Assembly: GCA_900543805.1 (NCBI GenBank)
Contig: UQTE01000004.1
Coordinates: 51,119 to 115,118, forward strand
DNA: 64,000 nt
Direction of reading: 5' to 3'
Source: an uncultured Sutterella sp.
GTDB lineage: Bacteria; Pseudomonadota; Gammaproteobacteria; Burkholderiales; Burkholderiaceae_F
The position numbers and the translations under genes were made by a program. A model generated the notes under the pieces. That model saw only the letters and a program-made list of their open reading frames with translations. It searched no databases and was not told where the DNA came from. Below, one piece after another: positions 9,448 through 17,351 of the stretch. Within the stretch, counting starts at the first letter, position 1, and every line of letters begins with the position of its first letter.

Positions 9448-10317
9448 TCAGCGCTTGCTGTCCTTCATGTACCCGAGGAAGTCCGAAGACGGATCCATCA
9501 CGAGGACGTCGGTCTTCTCGGAGAAGCTCTGGCGATAGGCTTCGAGGTTGCGGTAGAAGCGCGCGAACTCCGGATCCTTTCCGAAGGCCTCCGCATAGAT
9601 GCGGGAGGCCTCGGCGTCGCCTTCGCCCTTCGTCTTCTGGGCGTCGCGGTACGCTTCGGCGAGGATCACTTCGCTCTGACGGTCGGCCGAGGCGCGGATG
9701 CGTTCGGCCTGCGCGGCGCCCTTGGAGCGCTCTTCGGCGGCCACGCGCTTTCGTTCGGCTTCCATGCGGCGGTAAACCGACTCCGAAATTTCGGGCGTGA
9801 AGTCGACGCGCTTCATGCGCACGTCGACGATGTCGATGCCGACGTCCTGCACGCGGGCCTGCAGCATCGTGGAAATCTCGCGCATCGCCACGTCGCGCTC
9901 GCTCGAGGTGATCTGATTGACCGTGCGCTTGTTGACGGCCACGTTGAGCACGTCGCGCAGAAGCGCCGAGAGACGGTCGGCCGCGGCGCGCTCGCTCCCC
10001 TGGAAGGACACCCAGTAAAGACGCGGATCGCTGATGCGCCACTTCACGAAGGTGTCGATCATGAGGTTCTTCTTTTCACTCGTCTGCACGAGATCCGCCG
10101 CCCCTTCGTCGAGCGTCAGGATGCGCTTGTCGAGGTAGACGACGTTCTGCAGCGGCGTCGGGAGCTTGAAATGCAGCCCCGGTTCGTCGACGACGGTGCG
10201 CAGTTCGCCGAGCGCGAAGACCATCGCATATTCGCGCTCTCCGACCGTGTAAATGGAGAGGGGAGCGAGGCCCGCCAGAACGGCGAGTCCAACCAAAATG
10301 CCGGTAATTTTTTTCAT
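9448..10317 (-). CDS. hflC: HflC, membrane protease modulator (SPFH/prohibitin family)
   Basis: A 289-residue bitopic inner-membrane protein: one N-terminal membrane helix (ITGILVGLAVLAGLAPLSIYTV), then a periplasmic SPFH domain and a long charged helix rich in Arg/Glu/Ala (about residues 170-250). With HflK it forms the cage that surrounds FtsH and modulates degradation of membrane proteins. It lies 12 bases after hflK on the same strand, as in most proteobacteria. Confidence 0.95.
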   Translation of the reverse strand: MKKITGILVGLAVLAGLAPLSIYTVGEREYAMVFALGELRTVVDEPGLHFKLPTPLQNVVYLDKRILTLDEGAADLVQTSEKKNLMIDTFVKWRISDPRLYWVSFQGSERAAADRLSALLRDVLNVAVNKRTVNQITSSERDVAMREISTMLQARVQDVGIDIVDVRMKRVDFTPEISESVYRRMEAERKRVAAEERSKGAAQAERIRASADRQSEVILAEAYRDAQKTKGEGDAEASRIYAEAFGKDPEFARFYRNLEAYRQSFSEKTDVLVMDPSSDFLGYMKDSKR

Positions 10318-10329
10318 TTTCTTCTCCCC

Positions 10330-11802
10330 TTATCGACCGCGGTTGCGGATGAGATCGCGCGTGCGCGCATCAGAAGAGGACGTCCCCGACGCGGCGGGCG
10401 CGGGTTCCGCAGCGGCGGGAGCGGGTTCGAGCACCGCGCCCGCGGCTTCGGTCTGCGCCTGCGACTTCGTCTGCGAGACGATCTTGTCGAGCGGCAGATA
10501 GAGAAGATTGTTTCCGCCCTTGGCGTCGACGACGACCTTCGTGACGTTGCGGTACACGTCGCGCATCGCGTCGATGTAGAGACGGTCTCGCGTCACTTCG
10601 GGGGCCTTGCGGTATTCCTCGAAGACGGAGGCGAAGCGGTCCGCGTCGCCGCGTGCGGTTTCGACGACCCGGGCCTTGTAGGCGGCCGCCTCTTCCTTCA
10701 GGCGCGAAGCGGTGCCCTCGGCCTTCGGAATGACGGCGTTCATGTAGGCTTCGCCGAGGTTGATGGAGCGTTCGCGGTCCTGACCGGCCTTGACGGCGTC
10801 GTTGAAGGCGGCCTGCACGGGTTCGGGCGGCTGGGCGTTCTGAATGGCCACGCTCATCACTTCGATCCCGGTGCCGTAGCGGTCGAGCATCGCCTGCATG
10901 AGCTTTCGCACGTCCTCGGCGATTTCGGCCTTGCTCTCAAAGAGCACGCTGTCCATCGACTTCGAGCCCACGACCTCGCGCATGGCGGATTCGGCCGCCT
11001 GCGTGACCGAGACGTCGGGGTTGCGCGTGTTGAAGAGATAGTCCTTGGCGCCTTCGCCCGACTTGATGCGGTACTGCACGGCGAACTGCACGTCGACGAT
11101 GTTTTCGTCGTCGGTGAGCATGAGCGCTTCGCTCGTGCGGTTCGTGCGCTGCACCACGCCGATGTTGGTCGTGCGCACGCTGCTCACGTCGACGAGCTGC
11201 ATGTTCTGCACGGGCGCGGGGAAGCGCCAGTGGAAGCCCGGCATCGTGGCGTCCGAATAGCGGCCGAAGGTCGTGACGATCCCGGTCTGCCCTTCGGGGA
11301 CGATGTAAAAGCCCGTGGCGGCCCATCCGATGAGGGCGACGCCGAGAACGAAGGGAAGGCTGAAATTCATCCCGCGGCGACCGCCGCGGTTGCCGCCCGA
11401 GCCGCCCGCGCGGCGGGCGAAGGGATCGAGCCCGTCAAAGGGCGAGCGGGGCTTGCGCTCGTCGCGCCTTTCTTCGCGCGGACGTTCTTCGCGGGGAGCC
11501 TCCTCCTCTTCGACGGGGCGGAATTCCGTGAAGTCGTCGCGGTTCTTGAAGGCGTCCGCGCCCGGACGCTTCGTCTCGCCGCGGTCCTTCTTGTCCTTCA
11601 TGAAGTCCATGACGGTGCGCCACAGGGCGTCGATGTCCTGGTTGACGCCCTCCACGCGGTCGCGCCGTTCGTCGCGGGGTTTGCCCTCGTCGGCGCGCTC
11701 GTCTTCGCGCCGGTCCTCGTTCTCGTCGGACCGCGCGTTTTCCTTCTTTTCTTCTTCCGAATCGCGGGGGTCACGCCCCCAGCGAGGATCATTGAGCGAC
11801 AT
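10330..11802 (-). CDS. hflK: HflK, membrane protease modulator (SPFH/prohibitin family)
   Basis: A 490-residue partner of HflC. The start at 11802 (MSLNDPRWGRDP) gives the HflK-type N-terminus; GGAG lies about 11 bases upstream. Residues 10-150 are an unusually long, charged and Arg/Glu/Asp-rich cytoplasmic segment, which explains why it is longer than the 419-residue E. coli protein. A Gly/Arg-rich stretch precedes the membrane helix (FVLGVALIGWAATGFYIV), followed by the SPFH domain and an Ala/Pro-rich tail. First gene of the hflKC pair. Confidence 0.93.
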   Translation of the reverse strand: MSLNDPRWGRDPRDSEEEKKENARSDENEDRREDERADEGKPRDERRDRVEGVNQDIDALWRTVMDFMKDKKDRGETKRPGADAFKNRDDFTEFRPVEEEEAPREERPREERRDERKPRSPFDGLDPFARRAGGSGGNRGGRRGMNFSLPFVLGVALIGWAATGFYIVPEGQTGIVTTFGRYSDATMPGFHWRFPAPVQNMQLVDVSSVRTTNIGVVQRTNRTSEALMLTDDENIVDVQFAVQYRIKSGEGAKDYLFNTRNPDVSVTQAAESAMREVVGSKSMDSVLFESKAEIAEDVRKLMQAMLDRYGTGIEVMSVAIQNAQPPEPVQAAFNDAVKAGQDRERSINLGEAYMNAVIPKAEGTASRLKEEAAAYKARVVETARGDADRFASVFEEYRKAPEVTRDRLYIDAMRDVYRNVTKVVVDAKGGNNLLYLPLDKIVSQTKSQAQTEAAGAVLEPAPAAAEPAPAASGTSSSDARTRDLIRNRGR

Positions 11803-12251
11803 GCGTTCGTTCACTCCGGTGGTTTTCTGCAATGTATCGCGCATTGTACCCGAGAGGGCGTTTTCCCAAGGCGCGGGCGGCGTCCGATTTCTCTTCGAAA
11901 AAGGGCGAATGTTTTGCAAAAGGTTATTTATCCCTTCAGTTCGATAACAAAACTCTATGTTCGGACCGTTTTTGTGAACGAATCCCTTCCGCGCACCCCC
12001 TATCCCCTCCTTCTCTAAGCAGTTTTCTGCATGCGGGCCCGAGTTGAATCAAGGTATAACTTGCACTGCGACGCGAAGCCGTAAGAGAGGTCACGTTTGG
12101 GCGTGACATTCCCTTACAATTCGTATCCAGAAGTCCATTCAACGTCACGCGGCCGCCGATTGCTTCGGACAAGGGGCCCTGCCCCCATAACACTATCCGC
12201 CGCGGACTCGGGACTCTCTCAACCATCTGCAATTCTTGAAGGACTCCTACC
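11803..12251. other. Divergent intergenic region between hflK and the YjiH-like gene
   Basis: About 450 bases without a supportable gene. It must hold divergent promoters. AT-rich stretches near 11905-11950 (minus side) and the -10-like TATAAC at 12055-12060 and TACAAT at 12115-12120 (plus side) are visible, but none has a convincing -35 partner at the right spacing. Confidence 0.4.
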
Positions 12252-12959
12252 ATGTCTACGACCACGCAGGAAACCCCGGCCGTCGTCGAGGAAAAAGTGG
12301 GCATCGGCGCCTACCTTTCCCTGATCTTCGCCATCATTTTCTTCTCCGGTCTTTGCGCTTCCTCCCACTGGTGGGGCGTGTTTGACTTCACCACCGTCAA
12401 CGGCGGCTTCGGCAAGCTCGTTTCCGGCGTGACCCAGAACGGCGACGCTCTGCAGGTCGCCACGACGAGCTTCCGCGGCAAGGGCGGCTCCGGCGCCATC
12501 GACGGCTTCATGTTCGCCCTCACGCTCGTTCCGACCGTCATGTTCGCCCTCGCCATGATCACGGTCTTCGAACACTACGGCGCCCTGCGCGCCGCCCGTC
12601 GTCTCCTGACGCCGGTTCTTCGTCCGCTCCTCGGTCTTCCGGGTTCGGCCACGCTCGCCCTGATCGCCTCGCTCCAGTCGACCGACGGCGGCGCCGCCCT
12701 GACGCGTCAGTTGAAGGACGCCGGCGACCTGAACGACACCGAAGTCAACATCTTCGCCTCCTTCCAGATGACGGCCGACGCCTGCATCACGAACTTCTTC
12801 TCGTCGGGCGCCGTGCTCTTCACGCTCACGAACGCCGATGGTCAGCTCGCCGTTCCGGTGTCGCTGGGTCTTTGCCTGGGCGTGATGCTCATCGGCAAGG
12901 TCTTCGCCGCCAACCTCATGCGCCTGCTTCTGATCCGCAGCAGCAAGAAGGCCGCCTGA
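12252..12959 (+). CDS. yjiH: YjiH-like nucleoside-recognition (Gate) domain membrane protein
   Basis: A 235-residue polytopic membrane protein of the SpmA/nucleoside-recognition (Gate) family, close in length to E. coli YjiH (227). Hydrophobic segments include YLSLIFAIIFFSGLCA near residue 20, a helix near residues 95-110 and LGLCLGVMLIGKVFAANL near the C-terminus; the Gate signature LPGSATLALIASLQSTDGGAAL is in the middle. It is followed by a YjiG-like gene and then an M20 peptidase, echoing the E. coli yjiH-yjiG-iadA order in which a dipeptidase follows. The pair may move a peptide or amino-acid derivative, but no substrate is established. Confidence 0.8.
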   Translation: MSTTTQETPAVVEEKVGIGAYLSLIFAIIFFSGLCASSHWWGVFDFTTVNGGFGKLVSGVTQNGDALQVATTSFRGKGGSGAIDGFMFALTLVPTVMFALAMITVFEHYGALRAARRLLTPVLRPLLGLPGSATLALIASLQSTDGGAALTRQLKDAGDLNDTEVNIFASFQMTADACITNFFSSGAVLFTLTNADGQLAVPVSLGLCLGVMLIGKVFAANLMRLLLIRSSKKAA

Positions 12960-13005
12960 TCACCAACCCGTACCACACAGCAACGAACAAAAAGGAATAT
13001 TCAAA

Positions 13006-13482
13006 ATGTCCGGTCACGCTAATGCCAAGCCCATGGTCACCGACATCTTCGTCAAGGGTGCCGTTCAGGGTTGGAACATCGCCACGTCCTCCACGATTCC
13101 GAACGTGTTGATGGCCTTCGTCATCATCAAGGTCCTGCAGCACTCGGGCCTGCTTGAACTCATCGGTCAGGCCTTCGCCCCGATCATGGGCATCTTCGGC
13201 CTTCCCGGCGAAGCCGCCACCGTGCTCCTCGGCGGCTGGATGTCCATGGGCGGCGGCGTCGGCGTCGCGGTCGCGCTCTTTGACCAGGGCGCCATCAACG
13301 GCACGCACATCGCCATTCTCGCCCCGTCGATCTACCTCATGGGTTCGCAGGTTCAGTACATGGGCCGCTGCCTCGGTGTCATCGGCATCAAGGGCAAGAG
13401 CCTTCTCATGATCATGGCCATGCCGCTCATCACGGCCTTCCTGAGCCTCTGGGTCATGAACATTCTCGTTCTCGGTTCCTAA
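13006..13482 (+). CDS. yjiG: YjiG-like (SpmB family) membrane protein
   Basis: A 158-residue partner of the preceding gene, matching E. coli YjiG in length. It contains the Gate-type segments VLMAFVIIKVLQHSGLL and FGLPGEAATVLLGGWMSMGGG and a C-terminal helix (LITAFLSLWVMNILVLG). SpmA/SpmB-type pairs are thought to form two-part inner-membrane assemblies. It lies 46 bases after YjiH and ends at a strong terminator, so the two form their own operon. Confidence 0.8.
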   Translation: MSGHANAKPMVTDIFVKGAVQGWNIATSSTIPNVLMAFVIIKVLQHSGLLELIGQAFAPIMGIFGLPGEAATVLLGGWMSMGGGVGVAVALFDQGAINGTHIAILAPSIYLMGSQVQYMGRCLGVIGIKGKSLLMIMAMPLITAFLSLWVMNILVLGS

Positions 13483-13499
13483 ACCGCAACGAGCCGCAG

Positions 13500-13525
13500 A
13501 AAAGCCGCCTTCGGGCGGCTTTTTT
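13500..13525 (+). terminator. Terminator of the yjiHG pair
   Basis: Perfect stem AAAAGCCGCC / GGCGGCTTTT with a TTCG tetraloop, followed by TTTT. The classic form of a strong intrinsic terminator. Confidence 0.93.
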
Positions 13526-13630
13526 GAATCCCCGCGCCGCGGCGCGCCACACTACAATACTTCCGTCCGGGCCGGTCCTTTTGAGGGGATCGGCCGCCAA
13601 TCAACCGTCCGAGCAAAAAGGATTTATCCC

Positions 13631-14746
13631 ATGACCATGCTTGAAGACTTCCTCAAGGACCTCGCTCCTTTGGTCAACCTCGACTGCGGAACGTCCAACA
13701 CCGCTGGCGTCACCCGCGCGGCCGAAATCATGAAGGCCCACTACGAGTCGATCGGCTTCACCTGCGAACTCGTCGACCTCGGCCCCACGGTCGGCAAGGG
13801 CCTTCTCGCCCGCAACAAGCCCGAAGCGGGCTACTACGACGTCATGATGAACGCCCACCTCGACACGGTCTTCCCCGACGGCACGGCCGCGGCCCGTCCG
13901 CTCTCCGTCGACGGCGACCGCGCCCACGGCCCGGGCTGCTCCGACTGCAAGGGCGGCGTTCTCGCCGTCTTCTACGCGATCAAGAACGCCCGCAAGGAAG
14001 ATCTCGACCGCCTCTCGATCTGCGTCGCCTACAACCCCGACGAAGAAACGGGTTCCGTCGCTTCGACCGAATGGCTCGCCTCGCACGGCAAGCACGCCAA
14101 GAACGTCCTCATCTTCGAAGCCGCCCGCGCGGGCGGTGAGCTCGTCCGCTCCCGCAAGGGCGTCGGCAACTTCACGGTCACCTTCAAGGGCAAGTCCGCC
14201 CACGCCGGCAACAACCCCTGGGACGGCCGCAACGCCAACGTCGCCGCGATGAAGTTCGCGCTCGCCGCCTACGAACTCGCCGACGCCGAACTCGGCACCA
14301 CGGTGAACCCGGGCGTCCTCAAGGGCGGTTCCGCTCCGAACGTCATCTCCGACACCTGTGAAGTCCAACTCGACATCCGCTACTGGAAGGACGAAGACGG
14401 CCACGCCCTCAAGAGCAAGATCGAAGAGCTCGTCGGCAAGACCTGGGTCGAAGGCGTCACGCAGACGATGCGCGTCGACTGCATGGGTCCCGCCATGCCG
14501 CTCTCCGAAGACACGAAGGAACTCGTCGCCAAGATCACCGAAGCCGCGAAGCTCGAAGGCTTTGACGCCCAGTGGGTCGACGCGGGCGGCGGCTCGGACG
14601 GCAACCACATCGCCAAGGAAGGCGTTCCCGTCATCGACGGCTGCGCCCCGGCGGGCGGCGCCTTCCACAGCGACCGCGAATTCCTGCGTCTCGACACCGT
14701 CGAAGAACGCATCCGCATGGTGACGCGCTTCCTGACGCTCATCTGA
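13631..14746 (+). CDS. M20 family metallopeptidase (glutamate carboxypeptidase type)
   Basis: A 371-residue zinc peptidase of the M20 family, closest in layout to glutamate carboxypeptidase/CPG2-like enzymes. Visible catalytic and metal positions: HLD at residues 76-78, the bridging aspartate in CSDCKGG (D105) and the catalytic glutamates in PDEETGS (about residues 138-139); a dimerisation domain (GKSAHAGNNPWDGRNA) follows. No signal peptide, so cytoplasmic. AAAGGA is eight bases before ATG 13631. It stands alone between two terminators but directly after the YjiHG pair, suggesting it cleaves a peptide or N-acyl amino acid taken up by them (inference). Confidence 0.9.
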   Translation: MTMLEDFLKDLAPLVNLDCGTSNTAGVTRAAEIMKAHYESIGFTCELVDLGPTVGKGLLARNKPEAGYYDVMMNAHLDTVFPDGTAAARPLSVDGDRAHGPGCSDCKGGVLAVFYAIKNARKEDLDRLSICVAYNPDEETGSVASTEWLASHGKHAKNVLIFEAARAGGELVRSRKGVGNFTVTFKGKSAHAGNNPWDGRNANVAAMKFALAAYELADAELGTTVNPGVLKGGSAPNVISDTCEVQLDIRYWKDEDGHALKSKIEELVGKTWVEGVTQTMRVDCMGPAMPLSEDTKELVAKITEAAKLEGFDAQWVDAGGGSDGNHIAKEGVPVIDGCAPAGGAFHSDREFLRLDTVEERIRMVTRFLTLI

Positions 14747-14775
14747 TCGCGATCTCCTGACGCACCACAGGATTG

Positions 14776-14811
14776 AGAGACCGGGCTCGAAAGGGCCCGG
14801 TCTCTTCTTTT
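14776..14811 (+). terminator. Terminator of the M20 peptidase gene
   Basis: An 11-bp stem AGAGACCGGGC / GCCCGGTCTCT followed by TCTTTT. Confidence 0.9.
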
Positions 14812-15148
14812 CCGGAGGTCCTCAAAGGCCCCTTCCCGAGCGCCGGAAGAAACGGACCAAAACGGTTCGGCACCGTCGCGTTTTCCCTGAACCTCCCGAC
14901 CTTTCCCTTCTCTCCCTTAGCCTTCTCCATTTGTACGGGATCATTCGCCGCACAGCAATCCCGTACTTATTCGCTTTTCCCTGCACCGCAGATCGATACG
15001 AAAGAACAAATCGGTTCGGTCTTGCCGTTGGTCAAAACAATTTTTCGTCTTCCGAAAGGCGCTTTCCCTCTCCCGACAAAATGCCCTCAACCGATCGGGA
15101 CGCGGTCCCGATCCTCCGGTTTCACCTCTTTCATTCGGGAGAATCTTC
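14812..15148 (+). promoter_or_regulatory. Leader region of the broken lyase locus with two inverted repeats
   Basis: About 340 gene-free bases, less GC-rich than the surroundings. Two inverted repeats stand out: GTACGGGAT at 14933-14941 with ATCCCGTAC at 14958-14966 (16-base gap), and GATCGGGAC at 15093-15101 with GTCCCGATC at 15105-15113 (3-base gap). They could be operators for the nearby GntR regulator or transcript hairpins. No clear -35/-10 pair was identified. Confidence 0.5.
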
Positions 15149-15626
15149 ATGCCCTCCACCGCCATCGACAGCCAGATCCACGGCTTCCTCTTCAGCACCG
15201 ACGAAATGCGCGAAATCTTCAGCGACCGCTCCTGGGCGCAGAAGTGGCTCGACACCGAAGCGGCCCTCGCCGCCGCGCAGGCCGAAGTCGGGATCATTCC
15301 GCAGGAAAAGGCCGACATCATCGTCAAGCACGCCGACGCCGATCTCCTCGACATTCCGTCGATCGGCGAATTCTACAAGTCGTCCATCACGATCGTTCCG
15401 CTCCTCAAGGCCTTCAAGGCCGTGCTCCCCGACAACGCGGGCGAATTCGTCCACTGGGGCGCCACGAGCCAGGACATCGTCGACACGGGCCTCGTTCTTC
15501 TGCAGCGCGACGCCTACAAGGTGATCCTTCGCGACATGGAACTCTGCCGTGAATACTGCCTGGACCTCGCCGAAAAGTACCGCAACACCGTCATGGCCGG
15601 CCGCACGCACGTCGTGCACGCCATCC
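15149..15626 (+). pseudogene. 5' remnant of a fumarase/aspartase-superfamily lyase (PcaB/adenylosuccinate lyase-like)
   Basis: About 159 N-terminal residues of a lyase related to 3-carboxy-cis,cis-muconate cycloisomerase and adenylosuccinate lyase; complete members have about 400-460. The family motifs VHWGATSQDIVDTG (near residue 106) and AGRTHVVHA (near residue 150) are intact. At about 15,625 similarity stops abruptly: the frame continues to 15775 with roughly 50 Arg/His-rich residues unlike any lyase, while the DNA now encodes the C-terminus of a transporter in another frame. The signature catalytic loop (GSSxMPxKxNP) is missing, so no enzyme can be made. Start ATG 15149 lies after GGGAGA. 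Confidence 0.85.
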
Positions 15627-15860
15627 CTTGCCATTGCCGCGGGCGCGCCCGCCACCATGGTCGCCATCTGTTTTGCGATTTTCTCCAATTTCATGTGGGG
15701 CATCACGGAATACGCCGGCGGGCCGGGTCCGATCTACTTCGGACAGGGCTATTTCGAGCGGCCGCGCTTCTATAAAATCAACTTCTGCATCGTCACCTTC
15801 TGCGTGGCCGTCGTCTTCTCCACGGGCATGCTCTGGTGGAAACTGATCGGTCTCTATTGA
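15624..15860 (+). pseudogene. 3' remnant of a DASS-family anion/sodium symporter
   Basis: The last about 78 residues of a divalent anion:Na+ symporter (DASS; 2-oxoglutarate/malate translocator type) whose full length is about 470. The tail has the expected features: SNFMWGITEYAGGPGPIYFG, the YFERPRFYKI loop and the terminal GMLWWKLIGLY. It is in frame +3 whereas the lyase remnant before it is in frame +2, so no fusion protein is made. A normal terminator follows the stop, meaning the 3' end of the original transporter gene is intact. The missing DNA (rest of the lyase plus most of the transporter, likely over 2 kb) was deleted or lost in assembly. Confidence 0.8.
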
Positions 15861-15871
15861 GAGATCGCCGA

Positions 15872-15909
15872 CCGTCCGAGGACGCGGCCTCGGACGGCCC
15901 TTCTTTTCG
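15872..15909 (+). terminator. Terminator after the DASS remnant
   Basis: Perfect 10-bp stem CCGTCCGAGG / CCTCGGACGG with a six-base loop, followed by CCCTTCTTTTC. Confidence 0.88.
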
Positions 15910-15924
15910 GGGGGCCTCTTTCTC

Positions 15925-16713
15925 ATGGCTCGCGAACTGCTCTACCGGAAACTTGCCGAGAAATGGATTCGATCGATTTCCACGGGTGTGTACCCCGTGG
16001 GATCGCTTCTGCCGAGTGAACAGCAACTGATGAAGATAGAAGGAGTCTCGCGCCACACCGTTCGGGCCGCCCTGAAAATTCTCGATCAGTACGGCCTCAT
16101 CAAACGCACGCCCCACGTCGGCACGATCGTGATCAACCGGGGGGCGCTTTTGAGCTTCAACCGCCAACTGAGCACGCTCTCGGACCTCAACCGCCTCGCG
16201 GAACGCAATCCGAGAAAACTTCTCGACATTCGGGAGGCCGTGCTCAAGCGGCCGCTTTCCGACGAACTTCACCGCCCGGCAGGCGACGTCTGCATCCGCT
16301 TCTCCATGATTCGAAAGGGTTCGGCCGACGGCGCGCCGCCCATCGCCTGGACGACGGAATACGTGCGGCGCGACTGGATCGAGCTCATCCGCGCCGCCAA
16401 GGACTTTCCGCATCTGCTCATGATCGAACTCATCGAAAGGCTTTTCCGAAAGCGCTGCACGGAAGTTCGTCAGGCGATCGAAGCGAGGGCGCTGCCCGAA
16501 GAGGGCGCACGGCACCTCGACGCCGCCACGGGGTCGCCCGCCCTCCGGATCGTGCGCAACTACGTCGACGAATCGGGAGAAATTCTGCTCTCCACGGTCT
16601 CCTATCATCCGGGCGACCGCTACGCTTTCAACCTCGACACCCGCGTCCCCGACCGCAAGCGAAGCGAACGCCTCGACGAAACGCTCTTCGATCGATTGCG
16701 AAACGGATCATAA
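15925..16713 (+). CDS. GntR-family regulator with UTRA domain (HutC subfamily)
   Basis: A 262-residue transcription factor. Residues 1-75 are the winged helix of GntR proteins (KLAEKWIRSISTGVYPVGSLLPSEQQL, then VSRHTVRAALKILDQYGLI); the C-terminal 160 residues fit the UTRA ligand-binding fold that senses small metabolites. It starts only 16 bases after a terminator, so either read-through or a promoter inside the upstream remnant drives it. Its neighbour was a lyase plus dicarboxylate transporter before the break, so it probably regulated that locus (inference). Confidence 0.88.
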   Translation: MARELLYRKLAEKWIRSISTGVYPVGSLLPSEQQLMKIEGVSRHTVRAALKILDQYGLIKRTPHVGTIVINRGALLSFNRQLSTLSDLNRLAERNPRKLLDIREAVLKRPLSDELHRPAGDVCIRFSMIRKGSADGAPPIAWTTEYVRRDWIELIRAAKDFPHLLMIELIERLFRKRCTEVRQAIEARALPEEGARHLDAATGSPALRIVRNYVDESGEILLSTVSYHPGDRYAFNLDTRVPDRKRSERLDETLFDRLRNGS

Positions 16714-16743
16714 GTGATTGTTCACTCCGAAAAAGAATTCGAA

Positions 16744-16783
16744 AAATCCCCGGAAAACGAAATGTCTTCCGGGGATTTCTTCT
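16744..16783. terminator. Bidirectional terminator between GntR and MarR genes
   Basis: A 12-bp stem AAATCCCCGGAA / TTCCGGGGATTT between two convergent genes, with T-rich sequence on both exits. Confidence 0.85.
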
Positions 16784-16817
16784 GGAAGGCGATCCCTTTC
16801 GGGTATGCTCCTGTCGA

Positions 16818-17351
16818 TCAACTCAGACCGTGCGGATTGAGAACGCGCGACTGCGAGAGGATGAGCTTCTTGAGAAGCCCCGAGAGCGCCTCGCGATCCT
16901 GGGCGCTGAGACCCTCGACCAGCTGGCACTCCACTTCGACGTGGCTCGTGACGGCCTTGAGCGTGAGCTCACGCCCCTTTTCCGTCACCTTGAGCACGAC
17001 GCCGCGGCCGTCCGACTGATCGGGCATGCGCACGATCAGGCCCTTTTCCTCGAGCTTGCGGATGCGGTTCGAGAGCCCGCCCGACGTGATGAGGATCTTC
17101 GCGTGGATGTCCTTGGGCGTGATCTTCGCGTCGGGATTTCGCGTCAAAACGGCGAGCACTTCGAATTCGCCGCGCGTGAGACCGAAGCGCGCAAGGTTCG
17201 AGTCCACGCGGCGGGCGATGTAGTAGCTCATGCGCACGAGTCGGGCCACCACGGCGAGCCCCGCCGTGTGGAGGTCCGGCACTTCACGCAGCCATTCTTC
17301 TTCGAGACTGTCGACAAAGTCGCGCAGGTCTTCGTGCTGACGGGCTTCCAT
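16818..17351 (-). CDS. MarR-family transcriptional regulator
   Basis: A 177-residue regulator with a winged helix (LTRGEFEVLAVLTRNPDAKITPKDI, then ITSGGLSNRIRKLEEKGLIVRMPDQSDGR split over residues about 75-130) in which the DGR wing motif is plain. Its ATG overlaps the stop of the M20 amidohydrolase as TGATG, so the two are translationally coupled and the regulator is the last gene of the operon. It most likely controls this transporter-hydrolase operon in response to its substrate. Confidence 0.9.
   Translation of the reverse strand: MEARQHEDLRDFVDSLEEEWLREVPDLHTAGLAVVARLVRMSYYIARRVDSNLARFGLTRGEFEVLAVLTRNPDAKITPKDIHAKILITSGGLSNRIRKLEEKGLIVRMPDQSDGRGVVLKVTEKGRELTLKAVTSHVEVECQLVEGLSAQDREALSGLLKKLILSQSRVLNPHGLS

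Noticed and set aside
15549..15623. Upstream part of the frame carrying the DASS tail as a possible small protein
   Set aside because: Its first 25 codons are the lyase gene read out of frame; only the part after about 15,624 resembles a protein family.
15549..15775. Simple sequencing frameshift inside one gene at the lyase/DASS junction
   Set aside because: The two halves belong to unrelated families (soluble lyase and membrane symporter), so a one-base error cannot explain it.
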